Shown: piece by piece, positions 62,661 to 64,000 of the stretch
Layout: each line of letters begins with the position of its first letter
Position numbering within the stretch: position 1 is the first letter of the stretch
Assembly (NCBI RefSeq): GCF_007273535.1
Contig: NZ_RIBP01000004.1
Span: forward strand, 186,001 to 250,000
DNA length: 64,000 bases
From: Niallia circulans
GTDB lineage: Bacteria > Bacillota > Bacilli > Bacillales > Cytobacillaceae
Reading direction: 5' to 3'
Made by a program: the position numbers and the translations under genes
The notes under the pieces: model-generated
Told to the model about the DNA's origin: nothing
Databases searched by the model: none
What the model saw: the letters and a program-made list of their open reading frames with translations, nothing else

Positions 62661-64000
62661 ACGGTGCTCACGTCCTTTCTAAACGTTTTATGCCAATCAT
62701 TAATGGATTGAACAGTAATGGAATCTGCTTTAAAGGATTCAATAAATGCTTCTAAGCTTTCCTGTTGTGTGAATGTAATAATACGATTTCTTGTTGCTGT
62801 TTCACGAAGAAGCTTATCAGCTTTTCCGTTTAATGGATTATAAAAGGCAACTGTTTGTTCTTCAGCCAACAATGCTCCAGCTTCCTCTGCTGCTTTTACT
62901 ATAAGACCAGCAGCCTCTGCTTTTTGCTTTATGGAATTGTCAAAGCTGTCAGATTTTATGACAATTTGTTTCGTTTCGACTTTTTTCAAGGTTGGATGGA
63001 ACACCTTCTTTAAGCCTTCTTCAAGTGTATTTGCCAAGGCAATTCCTTCACCAGTTGATCTCATTTCCGGACCAACCTTTGAGTCAAGCCCCTTCAAGGC
63101 ATAATTTGAATAGACTGGGTATTTAATGCAGACAAAATCTATGTCCTCTGTGAAGGTTTTTTCTTCTTCTGACAAATTATATTTCCCAAGCAATATTTTT
63201 GTCGCAATTTGAACTAATGGCACCCCAGTAACCTTGCTGACAATCGGAACCGTTCTGCTCGCTCTTGGATTTACTTCTAATACAAAGACCTTTTCGCCAT
63301 CAATGATATATTGGATGTTCATAAGGCCTTTATAGCCTGTGTTGCCGACAATTTTCTTCGCATATGTCAGCATTTTCGCTTTGACTGAATCAGAAAGGGT
63401 CTGAGCTGGAAGAATAGACAAGCTGTCACCAGAATGTACACCTGTTTTTTCAATATGCTCCATGATTGCTGGAACACAAATATTTTCTCCATCTGCTGCT
63501 AGGTCAAGTTCTGCTTCAAATGCCTCTAAGAATTGATCAACTAGGACTGGATAAGGAATATCCGTCTGCAGGTATGCCTTTAAATCATTATCATTATTAA
63601 TTCTTTCCATCCCTTTGCCGCCGATGACATAGGATGGTCTGATCAGTACTGGGTATGACAATTTATTAACAGAAGCAAGCAAACCTGATTCATCAAAAGC
63701 GATATCTCCTTCAATATGCGGAATTCTTTCTTCATCAAGCATTTGATAGAATAATTCTCTGTCTTCAAGCACATCAATTGTTTGGCTGTTTGTGCCGAGA
63801 ATTTTAACACCATGCTCCTCTAATCCCTTTGCCACATTGATTGCAGTTTGGCCGCCAAGCTGCACAATTGCCTCTTTAATTCCCTCTGAATCTACGACAT
63901 TCATAATATCTTCAATTGTCAGTGGTTCAAAATACAATCTGTCTGCTGTCGCAAAGTCAGTGCTAACTGTTTCCGGATTATTATTTATAATGATTGTTTC
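62657..64000 (-). CDS. carB: carbamoyl-phosphate synthase large subunit, 3' part
   Basis: 447 C-terminal residues; the frame runs off the right edge (the first codons in the window read [26 protein letters not shown]), so more than half the gene lies outside. The second ATP-grasp domain is visible ([50 protein letters not shown]), followed by the C-terminal allosteric domain. It makes carbamoyl phosphate. Direct overlap with argF marks it as the arginine-specific form. Confidence 0.95.
   Translation of the reverse strand, partial: ETIIINNNPETVSTDFATADRLYFEPLTIEDIMNVVDSEGIKEAIVQLGGQTAINVAKGLEEHGVKILGTNSQTIDVLEDRELFYQMLDEERIPHIEGDIAFDESGLLASVNKLSYPVLIRPSYVIGGKGMERINNDNDLKAYLQTDIPYPVLVDQFLEAFEAELDLAADGENICVPAIMEHIEKTGVHSGDSLSILPAQTLSDSVKAKMLTYAKKIVGNTGYKGLMNIQYIIDGEKVFVLEVNPRASRTVPIVSKVTGVPLVQIATKILLGKYNLSEEEKTFTEDIDFVCIKYPVYSNYALKGLDSKVGPEMRSTGEGIALANTLEEGLKKVFHPTLKKVETKQIVIKSDSFDNSIKQKAEAAGLIVKAAEEAGALLAEEQTVAFYNPLNGKADKLLRETATRNRIITFTQQESLEAFIESFKADSITVQSINDWHKTFRKDVSTV

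Overview
The window looks like a chromosomal core region of a low-GC, endospore-forming Firmicute of the Bacillaceae. It carries spoVA, spoVIF, yjcA, cotZ and cotO sporulation genes, AGGAGG-type ribosome sites, FapR and CtsR operators and a T-box leader. Gene order follows, in reverse, the Bacillus subtilis segment from argF to yjcH (argF, yjzC, yjzD, yjaU, yjaV, med, fabHA, fabF, yjaZ, app, yjbA, trpS, opp, yjbC, spx, mecA, coiA, pepF, yjbH to yjbQ, fabI, cotO, cotZ, yjcA, spoVIF, yjcD, yjcG, yjcH). It is not B. subtilis itself. Class III ribonucleotide reductase (nrdDG), clpB, a short second-type spoVA operon, a cardiolipin synthase and a Fur-family regulator are inserted, while comZ, the thiamine genes and cotXYVW are missing at the corresponding places. 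I cannot name the species. The nrdDG genes and Rex-type operators point to a facultative anaerobe.

Layout. 1-5 kb: the end of an amino-acid ABC ATPase, an SDR/TetR divergent pair, a DoxX membrane protein behind a perfect Rex-type palindrome, and nrdDG behind paired NrdR-like boxes. 5-10 kb: yjcH, yjcG, a DUF421 membrane protein, a small protein and the UvrD-like helicase yjcD. 10-15.3 kb: sporulation block with spoVIF, a YjcZ-family peptide, ylaJ/yhcN-like-spoVAC-spoVAD-spoVAEb, a tiny Cys protein, yjcA, cotZ and cotO. 15.4-24.9 kb: fabI (FapR site), a CPA2 antiporter, mgtE, prpE, the yjbO-nadK-relQ operon, yjbL, yjbK and yjbJ. 25-34.4 kb: truncated hemoglobin, spxH, a small membrane protein with Rex/Fnr-like sites, pepF, coiA, cls, mecA, spx and yjbC. 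34.4-50.4 kb: a secreted GH-like protein, oppABCDF, T-box-trpS, yjbA and appDFABC. 50.6-64 kb: yjaZ, a PerR-like gene with a tiny zinc-ribbon gene, fabF-fabHA (FapR site), med, yjaV, yjaU, yjzD, clpB (CtsR site), yjzC, an inverted-repeat element, argF and the 3' part of carB.

How the genes fit together. Four functional groups share the window. (1) Control of competence and thiol stress: oligopeptide uptake (Opp/App), Med, MecA, Spx and its ClpXP adaptor SpxH, and the DNA-uptake protein CoiA. (2) Spore formation, germination and coat. (3) Fatty-acid synthesis (FabI, FabF, FabHA) under FapR. (4) Redox and low-oxygen functions (NrdDG, DoxX, hemoglobin) with Rex/Fnr/NrdR-like operators.

No tRNA, rRNA, CRISPR array, prophage or defence island is visible, and I found no clearly new multi-gene system. 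The most unusual observations are a yjaZ frame with no standard start codon, a PerR-like protein with Glu at the peroxide-sensing Asp position, Rex/Fnr-like palindromes upstream of an uncharacterised 58-residue membrane protein, and a CoiA-like zinc domain at the front of the yjcD helicase.
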